Position numbers and translations under genes: made by a program. Shown here one piece after another: positions 54,707-63,999 of a stretch of DNA of 64,000 bases (position 1 is its first letter; every line of letters starts with the position of its first letter). The stretch lies in NCBI GenBank assembly GCA_964364175.1, contig CAYILR010000012.1, positions 1-64,000 of the forward strand, written 5' to 3'. This DNA comes from CAYILR01 sp964364175. Lineage in GTDB: Bacteria > Bdellovibrionota > UBA1018. The notes beneath the pieces are model-generated. The model was not told the origin of the DNA, did no database searches, and saw only the letters and a program-made list of their open reading frames with translations.

Positions 54707-56440
54707 CTACTCCACAGCCATAGCCTGGTGCAACCGGGTGTATTCACCACTCTTCGAAATCAAATCAGCATGCCGACCCCGCTCAATGATCTGGCCCTGC
54801 TTCAAAACCAAGATCTCGTCCGCATTCTTCACGGTCGAAAGACGATGCGCGATCATCAAAGTCGTTCGATCCTTCATCAACTCAAACAAACTCTCCTGAA
54901 TCGCGGCTTCCGACGCTGTATCCAGATTCGAGGTCGCTTCGTCCAAAATCAAAATCGGAGCTTGCCGCAAGAATGCACGCGCGATCGACAGCCTTTGGCG
55001 TTCGCCGCCCGACAGCTTCTGCCCTCGATCACCAATCACCGTTTTCATCCCTTCGGGCAAACGGTCGATGAACGCCAACGCGTGAGCGCGATCAGCAGCT
55101 TCGCGCACTTCTGCATCCGTCGCATCAAATCGTCCGCAACGAATATTCGCTTCGACCGAGTCATTGAAAAGAAAAACATCCTGGCTCACGACCGCGATCT
55201 GGCGGCGCAGTTCTGCCAGACTCAATTCCCGGATATCCACGCCATCGATTCGAATCACTCCGCCCGTCACATCAAAAATCCGAGGTAGCAAATTTACCAG
55301 CGAGCTCTTTCCTCCCCCGCTCGCTCCGACCAAAGCAATCACGCTGTTCTTGGGCAAGGAAAAGCTAATCCCGGCAATGACTTCCTTGCCCAGGTTATCG
55401 GGGTACGCAAATCGCACTCGATCAAACTCAATCTTGTCCTTGAACCCAGAAAATCCGCGAGGCTGAGCAGGCTCAGCGATATTGCTCTTCCAATCAAAGA
55501 CCTCAAAAATCCGTGCTGCAGCCGCCGCTGCTGCATACATCTTGATGTTGACGTCGTTCATATTGCGGAGAGGATTCATCATCATCGCAAACGCCGCAAA
55601 AAACGCCAGCAAATCTCCAGAAGTCATTTGCCCACTCAAAACCTGCGAACCACCGACATAGATGACCGCAGCAATCGCAAACGCGGTCAAAAGCTCGATC
55701 ATGGGATGCGCAGATTCTTCCAGCACAGCCGTTTTCAATAAAAAATGCCTGAACGCATCGGTGCTCTTGTGAAACTGCCCTTTGATATATTTTTCCAGTT
55801 GAAAAGCCTGAATCACGCGAATCCCGCTCAGCCCCTCCTGCAAAGTCGCAAAGAGCTGCGCGTTGTGCTCAGTCATCCGGGAAATATAGCGTTTGAGGTT
55901 GCGACCTGTGGCCGAAAAAACCCAGGCAAGAGGTGGCAAAATAAAAACGGTGATCACCGTCAGTTTCCAGTTCAGCCAAAAGACGTAACCGAAAAGAAAA
56001 AGAAACGTGATAGGTTCGCGAAATAGCACATTGAGCGTCGAGAGCCCCCCATCAATATATTGAGGATCATTGCCCACGCGCGAAATCAGCGCGCCTGTTT
56101 TTTGGGAACTGAAATAATCTGCCGAGAGGCCCATCAGATGTTCGAAGAGATCATTCTTGATCTGCTGATTGACCCGCGCCACGACGATCCGGAGCATGTA
56201 ATAATGCAAAAATCGAATGACAAAATTGAGGACGAAAATCCCCACGAAAAGAATGGGGAAATAATAAAGCTTGTGGGCATCGCGAGAAACCAACAAATCA
56301 TCCACGATGTGTTTGACCAACGGAACCGGGCTGAATCGCAAAGCTGCCAGAGGAATCGCCAGAAACGCGCTCGCAAAAATGAGTTTGAGCTGGGGGCGGA
56401 TATACGGAAAAAGTCGTTTCAGTGGCGCTAGCGTATTCAT
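54707..56440 (-). CDS. msbA: MsbA-like lipid-flippase ABC exporter
   Basis: This 577-residue ABC exporter has six helices followed by an ATPase with Walker A GASGGGKSS, signature LSGGERQRLSIARAF and Walker B ILILDEATSNLD. Both catalytic motifs are intact, suggesting a homodimer. MsbA flips lipid A core across the inner membrane. The adjacent heptose-related GalE-GmhB gene is divergent, and their starts are only 40 bp apart or less. Confidence 0.87.
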   Translation of the reverse strand: MNTLAPLKRLFPYIRPQLKLIFASAFLAIPLAALRFSPVPLVKHIVDDLLVSRDAHKLYYFPILFVGIFVLNFVIRFLHYYMLRIVVARVNQQIKNDLFEHLMGLSADYFSSQKTGALISRVGNDPQYIDGGLSTLNVLFREPITFLFLFGYVFWLNWKLTVITVFILPPLAWVFSATGRNLKRYISRMTEHNAQLFATLQEGLSGIRVIQAFQLEKYIKGQFHKSTDAFRHFLLKTAVLEESAHPMIELLTAFAIAAVIYVGGSQVLSGQMTSGDLLAFFAAFAMMMNPLRNMNDVNIKMYAAAAAAARIFEVFDWKSNIAEPAQPRGFSGFKDKIEFDRVRFAYPDNLGKEVIAGISFSLPKNSVIALVGASGGGKSSLVNLLPRIFDVTGGVIRIDGVDIRELSLAELRRQIAVVSQDVFLFNDSVEANIRCGRFDATDAEVREAADRAHALAFIDRLPEGMKTVIGDRGQKLSGGERQRLSIARAFLRQAPILILDEATSNLDTASEAAIQESLFELMKDRTTLMIAHRLSTVKNADEILVLKQGQIIERGRHADLISKSGEYTRLHQAMAVE

Positions 56441-56479
56441 GCGATGATTCTCAAAATGTCTTATGCTAATACTTCGAAC

Positions 56480-58024
56480 ATGGCAAAGGTTCTAGTAGTG
56501 GGCGGCGCAGGTTATGTTGGAAGTTCCAACGTCGCCTGGTTGCGCGACCAGGGCCACTTCTGCTGGGTCGTGGACAATCTGGCTACGTCTCGCCGAAGAT
56601 TTGCTCTGGGAGATCGGTTTAGCCTCGTCAGCGCAGGAGATCACGAAGCCATCGAGGCCATTCTCAAAAAAGAAAAATTCGACTGTGTGATGCATTTTGC
56701 CGCCAGCACTTTGGTTTCCGAAAGTGTTGCGAATCCCTCCAAGTACTTTGAGAACAATGTCGAGCAAACCCGTTTGCTGCTGGATGTTTTGCTGAGTAAT
56801 GGGGTGAAAAATCTGGTTTTCTCCTCCACCTGCGCGGTCTTTGGTGACCCCAAAGGACAGGCCATTCACGAGAGGCTTTCCAGAGCTCCCTTGTCACCCT
56901 ACGGCGAATCCAAAGTTCGCGCAGAGGCACTCATTCAAAACCTTTGCAAGGATCGCGGACTCCGGGCCATTGTTTTGCGCTACTTCAACGCATCGGGCAC
57001 CGAACCTAAAATCCGCACGGGAGAGTGGCACGAACCCGAAACACACTTGATTCCCAATGTCTTGCGGGCGGCGGCAACTGGACAGGCCGTTGAAGTTTTT
57101 GGCAAAGACTATGCGACGCCCGACGGCACCTGCATTCGGGATTACGTGCACGTCACTGACCTAGCGCGAACGCACGAGGCGGCCCTCCAGAAACTTTTGG
57201 CATTGCCGACGAGCCCCAATGGATTTTTTGAGGACTACAATCTGGGAAGCGAATCTGGGCATTCGGTCTTAGAAGTGATCCGGGAATGCGAACGAGTCAC
57301 TGGAAAAAAAATCCCGCACCAGGTCCGTGAACGACGTGCCGGAGATGCGGATCGCCTGGTCGCCGATTCCAGCAAAGCAAAACGCGACTTGGCATTTTTC
57401 ATCCAACATGATTTAAGCAGCATCGTGAGCACTTCGTGGGAATGGGAAAAAAAACGGAATATTCGCCGAAAAGCAGCCTTTTTGGATCGTGACGGCACGA
57501 TCAATTTCGATCCGGGTTATTTGAAAGCTCCCGAAGAAATGCGGCTGCTCGACGGCGTAGGCGACGCGCTTCAGGCCCTGCAAAAAGCCGGGTATTTATT
57601 GATTATGGTCTCGAATCAGTCTGGAGTGGGGCGAGGCCTCATTGAGGCTGGCCAAATTCAGCGGATTCACGCAAGGCTCGACGAACTCCTGGCTCCCTGG
57701 GGAGTCGCCATCGACGACTACGCCCTGTGTTTTCACAAACCCGAAGACCACTGCGATTGCCGCAAACCCAAACCCAAGCTGATCCTGGACATGGCCGAGC
57801 GCTGGAACATCGATTTGTCTCAATCCATCATGATCGGCGACCGCGACACCGACCTCATGGCCGGCCGAGCCGCCGGCTGCGCCCGAGTGGGCTGGATCGA
57901 GCACCTCGTCCCCGGCGTTGCAAAAGCCATCGGCACCCCCGTCGACCCCGTACCCGCGCCAGAGCTGTACGACCTACACGCAGATTCTTTGCTGGGAATT
58001 ACTAAGAGTTTTCTGAATTTGTAA
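56480..58024 (+). CDS. fused UDP-glucose 4-epimerase-like and D-heptose-bisphosphatase-like protein
   Basis: From the ATG at 56480 the roughly 514-residue protein has two domains. Residues 1-325 are a GalE-like SDR with VLVVGGAGYVGS, SSTCAVFG and PYGESK. Residues 330-500 are a GmhB-type HAD phosphatase with FLDRDGTINFDPGYL, VSNQSGVGRG, the zinc residues C417, H419, C425, C427 (CFHKPEDHCDC) and IGDRDTDLMAG. The first part would interconvert UDP-glucose and UDP-galactose; the second dephosphorylates heptose bisphosphate. The frame is open to 56444. Confidence 0.85.
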   Translation: MAKVLVVGGAGYVGSSNVAWLRDQGHFCWVVDNLATSRRRFALGDRFSLVSAGDHEAIEAILKKEKFDCVMHFAASTLVSESVANPSKYFENNVEQTRLLLDVLLSNGVKNLVFSSTCAVFGDPKGQAIHERLSRAPLSPYGESKVRAEALIQNLCKDRGLRAIVLRYFNASGTEPKIRTGEWHEPETHLIPNVLRAAATGQAVEVFGKDYATPDGTCIRDYVHVTDLARTHEAALQKLLALPTSPNGFFEDYNLGSESGHSVLEVIRECERVTGKKIPHQVRERRAGDADRLVADSSKAKRDLAFFIQHDLSSIVSTSWEWEKKRNIRRKAAFLDRDGTINFDPGYLKAPEEMRLLDGVGDALQALQKAGYLLIMVSNQSGVGRGLIEAGQIQRIHARLDELLAPWGVAIDDYALCFHKPEDHCDCRKPKPKLILDMAERWNIDLSQSIMIGDRDTDLMAGRAAGCARVGWIEHLVPGVAKAIGTPVDPVPAPELYDLHADSLLGITKSFLNL

Positions 58025-58259
58025 GCGCTCGATGCGAGCACTGGATTAAATCGAAAGCCTACGGGCCTTTATGGGGGAGAGGGGGAAAACGCTCTTGAAT
58101 TTTTTACGTATGAGATGTCCCCGCAAGTCCGCGCGCTCGTTGGCGCGCTTTCATTCCAATTTGTGAAGGCTCGAATGCAACAAAACCTTCCATTCGGTGG
58201 ATTACAAATGGTTTGTGATGCCCTGAATGAGACGAAACCTTCCATTCGAGGGGTCACAA
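58025..58259. other. hairpin-rich intergenic region downstream of galE-gmhB
   Basis: No gene is seen here. It contains GCGCGC-TCGTTG-GCGCGC (58131-58148). A 14-base direct repeat AAACCTTCCATTCG occurs at 58183-58196 and 58235-58248. An inverted pair at 58159-58177 and 58243-58261 matches at 16 of 19 positions. It runs directly into palindrome C. Confidence 0.6.
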
Positions 58260-58416
58260 ATTTTTTAAGTGAATAATCGATTCGAGCGGTCGCACGATTC
58301 GAGACAGGAGTCGAGAATCCGTCAGTGCGACAGCACTGTCCCGGAGCAGTATGCGTAGGGAAGGGCGGCTTGAGCGAGAGGACACGATGTCCGTATCGAT
58401 TATTCACTTAAAAAAT
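58260..58416. repeat. palindrome C, mirrored 3' end of recO
   Basis: Perfect 22-bp arms (58260-58281 and 58395-58416). The right arm contains the recO stop codon and its last codons; the left arm is its inverted copy. The centre holds CAGTGC-GACA-GCACTG and GGACA-CGA-TGTCC (58380-58392). It also shares GCGGCTTRAGCG with palindrome B. Confidence 0.8.
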
Positions 58417-59262
58417 ATTGGAAGGAAAATCCCGCTGTAAAAATCTAAAAGTTTTGAGAGGCGCCCCAGCCCCCGGCGCGTGAAAAAGCAACACCGCCTC
58501 CAACCAACGCAAAACCCGCTCTTGATCCGCGCGCTGAATTTGCAAACCTTGCACCGATCGCGCCAACTCGCGCACCGGCGCAACCAAGCTCATCAGCACA
58601 TCCCGCAATCCCACCGCCGGGATTTTGAGTGAAGCACCCTGAACCGCGCCATCCTCGCCCGAAGTCTTTGCACCCATTCCTGATTCGCGGCAATTCGGAC
58701 AAATCCATCCCGCGCGCGCAACAATGGCATTCAGATCCAACTTGCTATCCACCCATTTGGACAGCGCAGATTCGCACGACAGGCAACAATCGAGCTGCGG
58801 CAAACTCCCCGAAAGCTGGAGAGTCTTGATCATCGCATGATTCAAGAATACCAAGTCCAATCGCTGCAAGTCCTCGTGCGAAACCTCCTCCACCCAAGCC
58901 AAGGCATTCGCGTGCAACCGAAAAAGCCCCGGCGCCGGCTCATGCTCAGGAGCCAAGCGCAACATCACTTCGGTCAGAGCACTGGCCAAAGCCAGCCGCT
59001 CAAAATCCTTCGCGATCCCCGCATAATCCCGCTTGATCAAAGTCTCGTTGAGATGAAGCATGTCCCCGCTCGATCGCTGCGTAAACGTCCATTGGGATGC
59101 AGCAAAAGGCTCCAGCGTCCCCCCAAATCGCCTGGACTGAATCGCGTTTTTCGCCAAAGCCGTCACGCGGCCATGATTCTCGGTCAAAGCCGTCACCACG
59201 CGATGCCGCTCTTCGAACGGGGTCGAACGTAGAATGATGGCTTGGTCTCGAAGGGGTTCCAC
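58408..59262 (-). CDS. recO: DNA repair protein RecO
   Basis: The 284-residue protein has the N-terminal OB-fold start (RDQAIILRSTPFEERHRVVT), a helical middle and a four-Cys zinc-type site (CCLSC and CPNC). RecO loads RecA with RecR in the RecF pathway. The stop lies in one arm of palindrome C. Confidence 0.88.
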   Translation of the reverse strand: MEPLRDQAIILRSTPFEERHRVVTALTENHGRVTALAKNAIQSRRFGGTLEPFAASQWTFTQRSSGDMLHLNETLIKRDYAGIAKDFERLALASALTEVMLRLAPEHEPAPGLFRLHANALAWVEEVSHEDLQRLDLVFLNHAMIKTLQLSGSLPQLDCCLSCESALSKWVDSKLDLNAIVARAGWICPNCRESGMGAKTSGEDGAVQGASLKIPAVGLRDVLMSLVAPVRELARSVQGLQIQRADQERVLRWLEAVLLFHAPGAGAPLKTFRFLQRDFPSNIF

Positions 59263-59366
59263 TCGATTCGTTTAACACAAAAACAATAGTTAAGATGCTT
59301 ACGCTTTTAAAAAAAGCCTCCGACAGGCTTATAGGAACTTAATTTTCAAAGGGGAAAGCTGTACTT

Positions 59367-60458
59367 ATGAAAAAATCATATTTTTATCAAACCACCATTT
59401 CGATCTTCCTTTCGGCACTACCACTCACCTCACAGGCGAATTTTTTCACTGATCTCTTCAGCAGCGAGCCAGAAAGGCAACGAAACATCACCCGAAGCAG
59501 CCAAGAAGCCACTGAGCAAAGGGGTGAAATGAGAGAAATCGTGAATGTTTTGGACAATGTCAGAAGAAAAGACGAAGCAACTCGCCAGGCTTTGATTGCA
59601 GCAGAAAAAGAAAGGGACAAACTCGCTGAAGAGCAAAACAGAGCACGTGCCGCTCTGGAACAAGAACAAAAAGACTTGGATCAAAGAATCAAAGATGTGC
59701 CGTCCATTGCAGGCTTGAGCCCCAGTGATGTCGAGGTTGTCAGACAGAATCGAACGAAAGAGCTCGAGGCAGCTCAACAACGTTATAACCAAAAGAAACA
59801 GGAATTTGATCGGCAAACCGCAGAACGACAAGAGAGAATTACTGTGGCGAATACAAATGTGCAACAAGCCACTCAAGAGCTACAAAAAACTCGAGGAGAA
59901 GTGGAAAAAACTCTCGCAGATCTCGAAGCCAAATATCCAGACGGCAGCGATCAACGTAAACTCATCGCCCAACTGAGACAACAAGTATCGGATCCTGTCG
60001 CCGCCAACAAAACTATTTCTGATCTCGAAAAGCTTCAAGAAGAGACCTTTGGTAAAGAACGAAATATCGCCAAGCTACGAGACAAAGCAGAAGCTCTTCT
60101 CCGCCAAAACGCTGATCTCAAAACGGACGCGTACATGCTCACAATGGATTTTCGTCAACTCGGGGCTACCGAGGCAGAAATCAATGATGCCTACGCTCAC
60201 TTGAAAGAGAAATTAGATCGCTCACTCCTCAGCAAGTATTTGGATGAAAAGGTCAAACAACAAATCAAACAAGACGCGATCAACGCCGTCTGCGAAGCGA
60301 TGACTAAGCCAGGTGAAGCATCCTGCATGACCAGTAAAATCAGCAGCATGATTTCCTCCGCCGAAGAAGCACGCAAACGACAAGAGCGCCAACTCCAGGA
60401 GGCAGGACAAAACCATACTCCGGTCAGGTCTAGGCCCGCTGATGGCGGTTCTCACTAA
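59367..60458 (+). CDS. exported coiled-coil protein
   Basis: The 363-residue product has a signal peptide (MKKSYFYQTTISIFLSALP to SQA-N). A long Gln/Glu/Lys/Arg-rich helical region follows (about 30-330), with obvious heptad-like coiled coils. Two cysteines (VCEAM, SCMTS) lie near the end. No domain is recognised; a periplasmic structural role is a guess. Confidence 0.62.
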   Translation: MKKSYFYQTTISIFLSALPLTSQANFFTDLFSSEPERQRNITRSSQEATEQRGEMREIVNVLDNVRRKDEATRQALIAAEKERDKLAEEQNRARAALEQEQKDLDQRIKDVPSIAGLSPSDVEVVRQNRTKELEAAQQRYNQKKQEFDRQTAERQERITVANTNVQQATQELQKTRGEVEKTLADLEAKYPDGSDQRKLIAQLRQQVSDPVAANKTISDLEKLQEETFGKERNIAKLRDKAEALLRQNADLKTDAYMLTMDFRQLGATEAEINDAYAHLKEKLDRSLLSKYLDEKVKQQIKQDAINAVCEAMTKPGEASCMTSKISSMISSAEEARKRQERQLQEAGQNHTPVRSRPADGGSH

Positions 60459-60486
60459 ATTTTAAAAACAGAAACACTAGCCTTTC

Positions 60487-60529
60487 ACCGGCTTTTCATG
60501 CAGGCTGCGGAGCCATATGAAAAGCCGGT
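60487..60529 (+). promoter_or_regulatory. hairpin overlapping a start codon, with T-rich tail
   Basis: Arms ACCGGCTTTTCAT (60487-60499) and ATGAAAAGCCGGT (60517-60529) pair perfectly over 13 bp, with an inner GGCT/AGCC stem. TTTTATTTTTT follows. The second arm is the first codons of the gene at 60517, and GGAG at 60509-60512 lies in the loop. It may be the terminator of the upstream gene and also block translation of the next. Confidence 0.6.
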
Positions 60530-60969
60530 TTTATTTTTTCTCACTGCTCCTCCTCACCACAACCCAGCTCCACGCAGATCCCGAATGCCGCCGGTATCCC
60601 ATCTGCCCCGATGCAAAAGACTTCGAGCTCATCAAGCTCACCCAAACTGACCACCCCTATTACAAATTCCGGGACAATCACTACCTGTGCTTTTATCTCG
60701 CCAAGCCTGAATTCATTAAGGCCTATAAAAATGAGCCCGTCACCGCGGTCTTGAACGCCGTCCTAGAAAGCTTCGACCAATTCGGCGGCGGCCAGATCCA
60801 GATGCTGCCCATGCCCTTGCCCGGCGGCCCCAAGGAAATCCAACGCTACTTAGGTCAATTGCGGCTTTATCGCGAATGTACCCCGGCCCCAGCGCTCATC
60901 ACATCCAAGGTCTGGAAAGAATCCGGCGACCTGATCTACATCGATGTCAAACACACGCCAAACCGGTAA
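60517..60969 (+). CDS. small exported protein of unknown function
   Basis: The 150-residue product has a signal peptide (MKSRFYFFSLLLLTTTQLHA-D). Four cysteines lie in the mature part (EC, IC, LCF and ECT). No family is recognised. The ATG lies in the 3' arm of a strong hairpin. Confidence 0.6.
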   Translation: MKSRFYFFSLLLLTTTQLHADPECRRYPICPDAKDFELIKLTQTDHPYYKFRDNHYLCFYLAKPEFIKAYKNEPVTAVLNAVLESFDQFGGGQIQMLPMPLPGGPKEIQRYLGQLRLYRECTPAPALITSKVWKESGDLIYIDVKHTPNR

Positions 60970-61015
60970 TTACTGCCCACTGATCAAATGCAACTGCAGT
61001 GATATTATATAGAGC

Positions 61016-63244
61016 GTGTGGATCGCTCTCATTCTTTCTTGCTGTTCCGTTTTGTTTGCCGGTGAAATCCAACGCCAGGTCATCATCCGGCTCAAAAACG
61101 AAAAAAACCTGACCGAGTTCAAGAAAAAAATCCCACCCCATTTTGAAATCATCGACTCTGCAGGCACGATTGTCATTCTGCGATCCAAAAATCCGACGGT
61201 TTCTTCTGGCGAAATCAAATCACTCCAAAAACTTCCCGTAGTTCGATCTGCGACTTTGGATGCGGTAGTCAAAGAACGTGAATCTCCGCACACCTGTGCC
61301 GATTGCAACCCCTCTGCGGGCAGACCTGACTCGATCGACATTTCTTCCCTGGTTCCAGCGCTGTGCCCGCTTCAACAAGTTTGTCCTGACGGATTGTCAC
61401 AAGACCAGTTTTGGGGGCAACGACGAGTGGATGGGGACCTGATGATCAAGGCGGTCCAGAACATTGAAAACCAATTACGATCTCAGGGCAAGTCGAGCCC
61501 CACCACAAAAATCTGCGTAATCGACACCGGATTCGACTTAAAAAACATGCGGTCCGAGATTTCGTCTCCAGAATTCGAAGTCAAATCTTGCGCTCGCTCA
61601 TTCCCTTTTTTCAATTCGCATTCGATCGGAAACCCAGAGTCAGACGAGCGCGGGCACGGAACAGCAGTATCAGGACTCATCGGAGGAAAACAAGGCATCG
61701 GACTCGCACCCAACCTACAAATGGTTGCATACCGGATGAGCCCTCCTGGGTCTGAAGAAGCCGCATTGCCCTTAAGCGTAACACAAATTTGTATTGAGCG
61801 TGCTCTACGGGATGAATGCGATATCATCAACTACAGTCATGGAACAGATCAGGAAGAACACGGTGAGAATCAAGGCACGTCCGGAATCGAAACTAACCCA
61901 GAAATTCGCGAGCAATTGGCGAACAATGGCAGCTTGATGGTGACAGCCGCAGGTAATAACTCCTTTCGTGTCCCGAACCGCAATCAAAACCCAGAAGACG
62001 GAATTCTCCGTGTAGCAGCCTCAAACGGCACCGGTGAAATTTCATTCTTTTCTACGGACGGTGAGATCCAGGCTCCTGGAGAGTCCATCTACACTCTCAA
62101 TACTCCCACCTCTCATACAGCGGGGACACGATGTACTGATAAAAATCCTCCCGGCACACTCATTCACGGTACAAGTTTCGCTGCCCCCATTGTTTCTGCA
62201 ATTGCAGGGCAGGTCCTTTGGGTACTCAAAACCAAACCCTATTTCATGCGCATGCGGCCTGAACTCCGGATTGCACTGCTCAATCGCATTCTCAAGGCAT
62301 CTGAACTCCGGGGCAGCATCAATGGCCTTCGAGCGATCTCCCTAGCAAACCGCTTGAACAGCAACCTGCCCCTCCCATCGATTGAACAATTGAAAGATTC
62401 GATGTCCCATCCACCCGACGAATCGTGCTCCCATCCCGTGAAAAAATGCTCTGTCGACAACAATATCTCATGTAGCGATCAACAAAAATGCGTGGACGAA
62501 AATCGAATGCAGATTTCGCTCTGCGAACCCCCAAGTGACGAAGCAATCGACTCATTGACCCACTATTACCTTCAGTCGCCCAGTTTTTCGGAAACAGCGG
62601 AATACTTCATGAGTATGCACACTCCACAAACAGATCCTAGAAAAGCCTCTAGTTTGGCCCTGCAAACGTGGAACTCTTTGGAAAAATCTCCTGGAATTGC
62701 GCAACTTTCTTCTTACGAGCGGATTTTTCCGGCACTGATTCATGGAGCAGCTCGCACACCGGAAGGTTCAGAGAAGGTTCGTTCCTACATCAGCACCTTG
62801 GTCAATCACTACCGCCTCAACACAAGAATTCTGGACCTGCCATTGGGTACCTCCGACGAAGTTCGCAGACGGGATGAAGAAGATGTAACGAGGCGAGGTG
62901 CTAACGAAGCTCTGGATCACCTCGCTAGTACGCTTTACACTGTGGTGCAAGAACGCGGTCCCAGCGAACTCACCAGTGCGCTTTCGTCCGTATGGATTCA
63001 AAACCCCTATTCGTGGCTGAAACCTAATTCCGGAAAAATTCCAGTGGCGCCCGCAAGAATCATCAACAGCCTCATCGAAGATCCGCGCTTCGTAACTCTC
63101 CGACCACAGCTCCTGCAAATTGAAAAGCAGATGTATGCACTGTACGAAGCCAAGCGAGGCACCCCTAACTTCCAAAACTCTTCTTATCTCAATCCAATGA
63201 TTGCGAGGCAACGCCCGCAAACATCACCCAGCCCATCAAAGTAG
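61016..63244 (+). CDS. secreted subtilisin-family (S8) serine protease
   Basis: The 742-residue protein has an N-terminal signal (WIALILSCCSVLFAGE) and a roughly 90-residue inhibitor-like prodomain. The S8 catalytic domain has Asp in CVIDTGFD, His in RGHGTAVSGLIGG and Ser in HGTSFAAPIVS. About 270 C-terminal residues of unknown type follow. The GTG start at 61016 lies seven bases after TATTAT (extended -10 TGATATTAT), with no ribosome-binding site. Confidence 0.85.
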   Translation: MWIALILSCCSVLFAGEIQRQVIIRLKNEKNLTEFKKKIPPHFEIIDSAGTIVILRSKNPTVSSGEIKSLQKLPVVRSATLDAVVKERESPHTCADCNPSAGRPDSIDISSLVPALCPLQQVCPDGLSQDQFWGQRRVDGDLMIKAVQNIENQLRSQGKSSPTTKICVIDTGFDLKNMRSEISSPEFEVKSCARSFPFFNSHSIGNPESDERGHGTAVSGLIGGKQGIGLAPNLQMVAYRMSPPGSEEAALPLSVTQICIERALRDECDIINYSHGTDQEEHGENQGTSGIETNPEIREQLANNGSLMVTAAGNNSFRVPNRNQNPEDGILRVAASNGTGEISFFSTDGEIQAPGESIYTLNTPTSHTAGTRCTDKNPPGTLIHGTSFAAPIVSAIAGQVLWVLKTKPYFMRMRPELRIALLNRILKASELRGSINGLRAISLANRLNSNLPLPSIEQLKDSMSHPPDESCSHPVKKCSVDNNISCSDQQKCVDENRMQISLCEPPSDEAIDSLTHYYLQSPSFSETAEYFMSMHTPQTDPRKASSLALQTWNSLEKSPGIAQLSSYERIFPALIHGAARTPEGSEKVRSYISTLVNHYRLNTRILDLPLGTSDEVRRRDEEDVTRRGANEALDHLASTLYTVVQERGPSELTSALSSVWIQNPYSWLKPNSGKIPVAPARIINSLIEDPRFVTLRPQLLQIEKQMYALYEAKRGTPNFQNSSYLNPMIARQRPQTSPSPSK

Positions 63245-63841
63245 TTTCTTTGAAACCGCTTTCCCATTCGAATCAATCTCGTAAACAATCGGCTGCCCAT
63301 TGGCGATTTCGAGCGCAACCACTTGCTCAGGTGTGAGCTTGTCCAGCTCCATGCAAATCGCGCGCAGGCTGTTTCCATGCGCGGCGATCACCACGTTCTT
63401 GCCCTGCTTGAGTTGACTCATGATCCGCCAATCAAAGTAGGGAAGCGTCCTGCGTGCAGTCATCTCGAGGCTCTCTCCACCCGGAGGGGGCGTAGCATAG
63501 CTCCGGCGCCAGATTTTAACTTGCTCGTCACCAAAATTTTTAGCAGCCTCGGCTTTGTTCAGTCCCTGCAAATCTCCGTAATGCCGCTCGTTGAGTGCCG
63601 AATCCTGATCCACGGGAATTTTTGTTTGCTCCGCACCTTGCATCACTTCCGTGAGCGTATCGATGGCTCGGATCAATTTAGAAGTAAAAGCCAGATCAAG
63701 TTTGATATCGCGGATTTTCTCTCCCGCAACCCGCGCATCCTTCCGGCCTTTTTCGGTCAGGGGAATATCCACCCAACCCGTAAACCGATTGTCCAGGTTC
63801 CACTGAGATTCACCGTGCCGTATCAATACCAATTTTGCCAT
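63236..63841 (-). CDS. gpmA: 2,3-bisphosphoglycerate-dependent phosphoglycerate mutase
   Basis: The 201-residue enzyme begins KLVLIRHGESQWNLDNRFTG with the phosphohistidine RHG motif. It also has ALNERHYGDLQGLNK, YATPPPGGESLEMT and VIAAHGNSLRAI. It interconverts 3- and 2-phosphoglycerate. It is shorter than the roughly 250-residue Escherichia coli form, like short dPGMs elsewhere. GGTGAGG lies eight bases before the start. Confidence 0.9.
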   Translation of the reverse strand: MAKLVLIRHGESQWNLDNRFTGWVDIPLTEKGRKDARVAGEKIRDIKLDLAFTSKLIRAIDTLTEVMQGAEQTKIPVDQDSALNERHYGDLQGLNKAEAAKNFGDEQVKIWRRSYATPPPGGESLEMTARRTLPYFDWRIMSQLKQGKNVVIAAHGNSLRAICMELDKLTPEQVVALEIANGQPIVYEIDSNGKAVSKKLL

Positions 63842-63999
63842 TTGAGAAGCCTCACCAGATACAATACTTTTTTTGTTGATTCCACTGCCAAACGAATTTG
63901 TTTTTTCTTAAATAATCGATATTGAACTGGATCTGATTTCACCTGGACAGGAACAGCACCCGGTGTCAGAAAGTCCGACAAGCCAAAACTATTCCCCAT
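63823..63999 (-). CDS. possible small ORF or 3' end of a gene beyond the window
   Basis: An open frame (58 codons) starts with ATG at 63999 or enters from beyond the edge and stops inside the first codons of gpmA. Its middle contains VKSDPVQYRLFKKKQIRLAV, basic and non-repetitive. No family is recognised. Confidence 0.3.
   Translation of the reverse strand: MGNSFGLSDFLTPGAVPVQVKSDPVQYRLFKKKQIRLAVESTKKVLYLVRLLKWQNWY

Noticed and set aside
58069..58407. 112-residue minus-strand ORF downstream of recO
   Set aside because: It lies wholly across the hairpin nest and palindrome C; codon content follows the repeats, so it is probably not a gene.
59308..59331. AGCCT-AGGCT hairpin with minus-strand T-run
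   Set aside because: It looks like a minus-strand terminator, but no minus-strand gene ends there; it may be a 5' leader hairpin of the plus-strand gene or chance.
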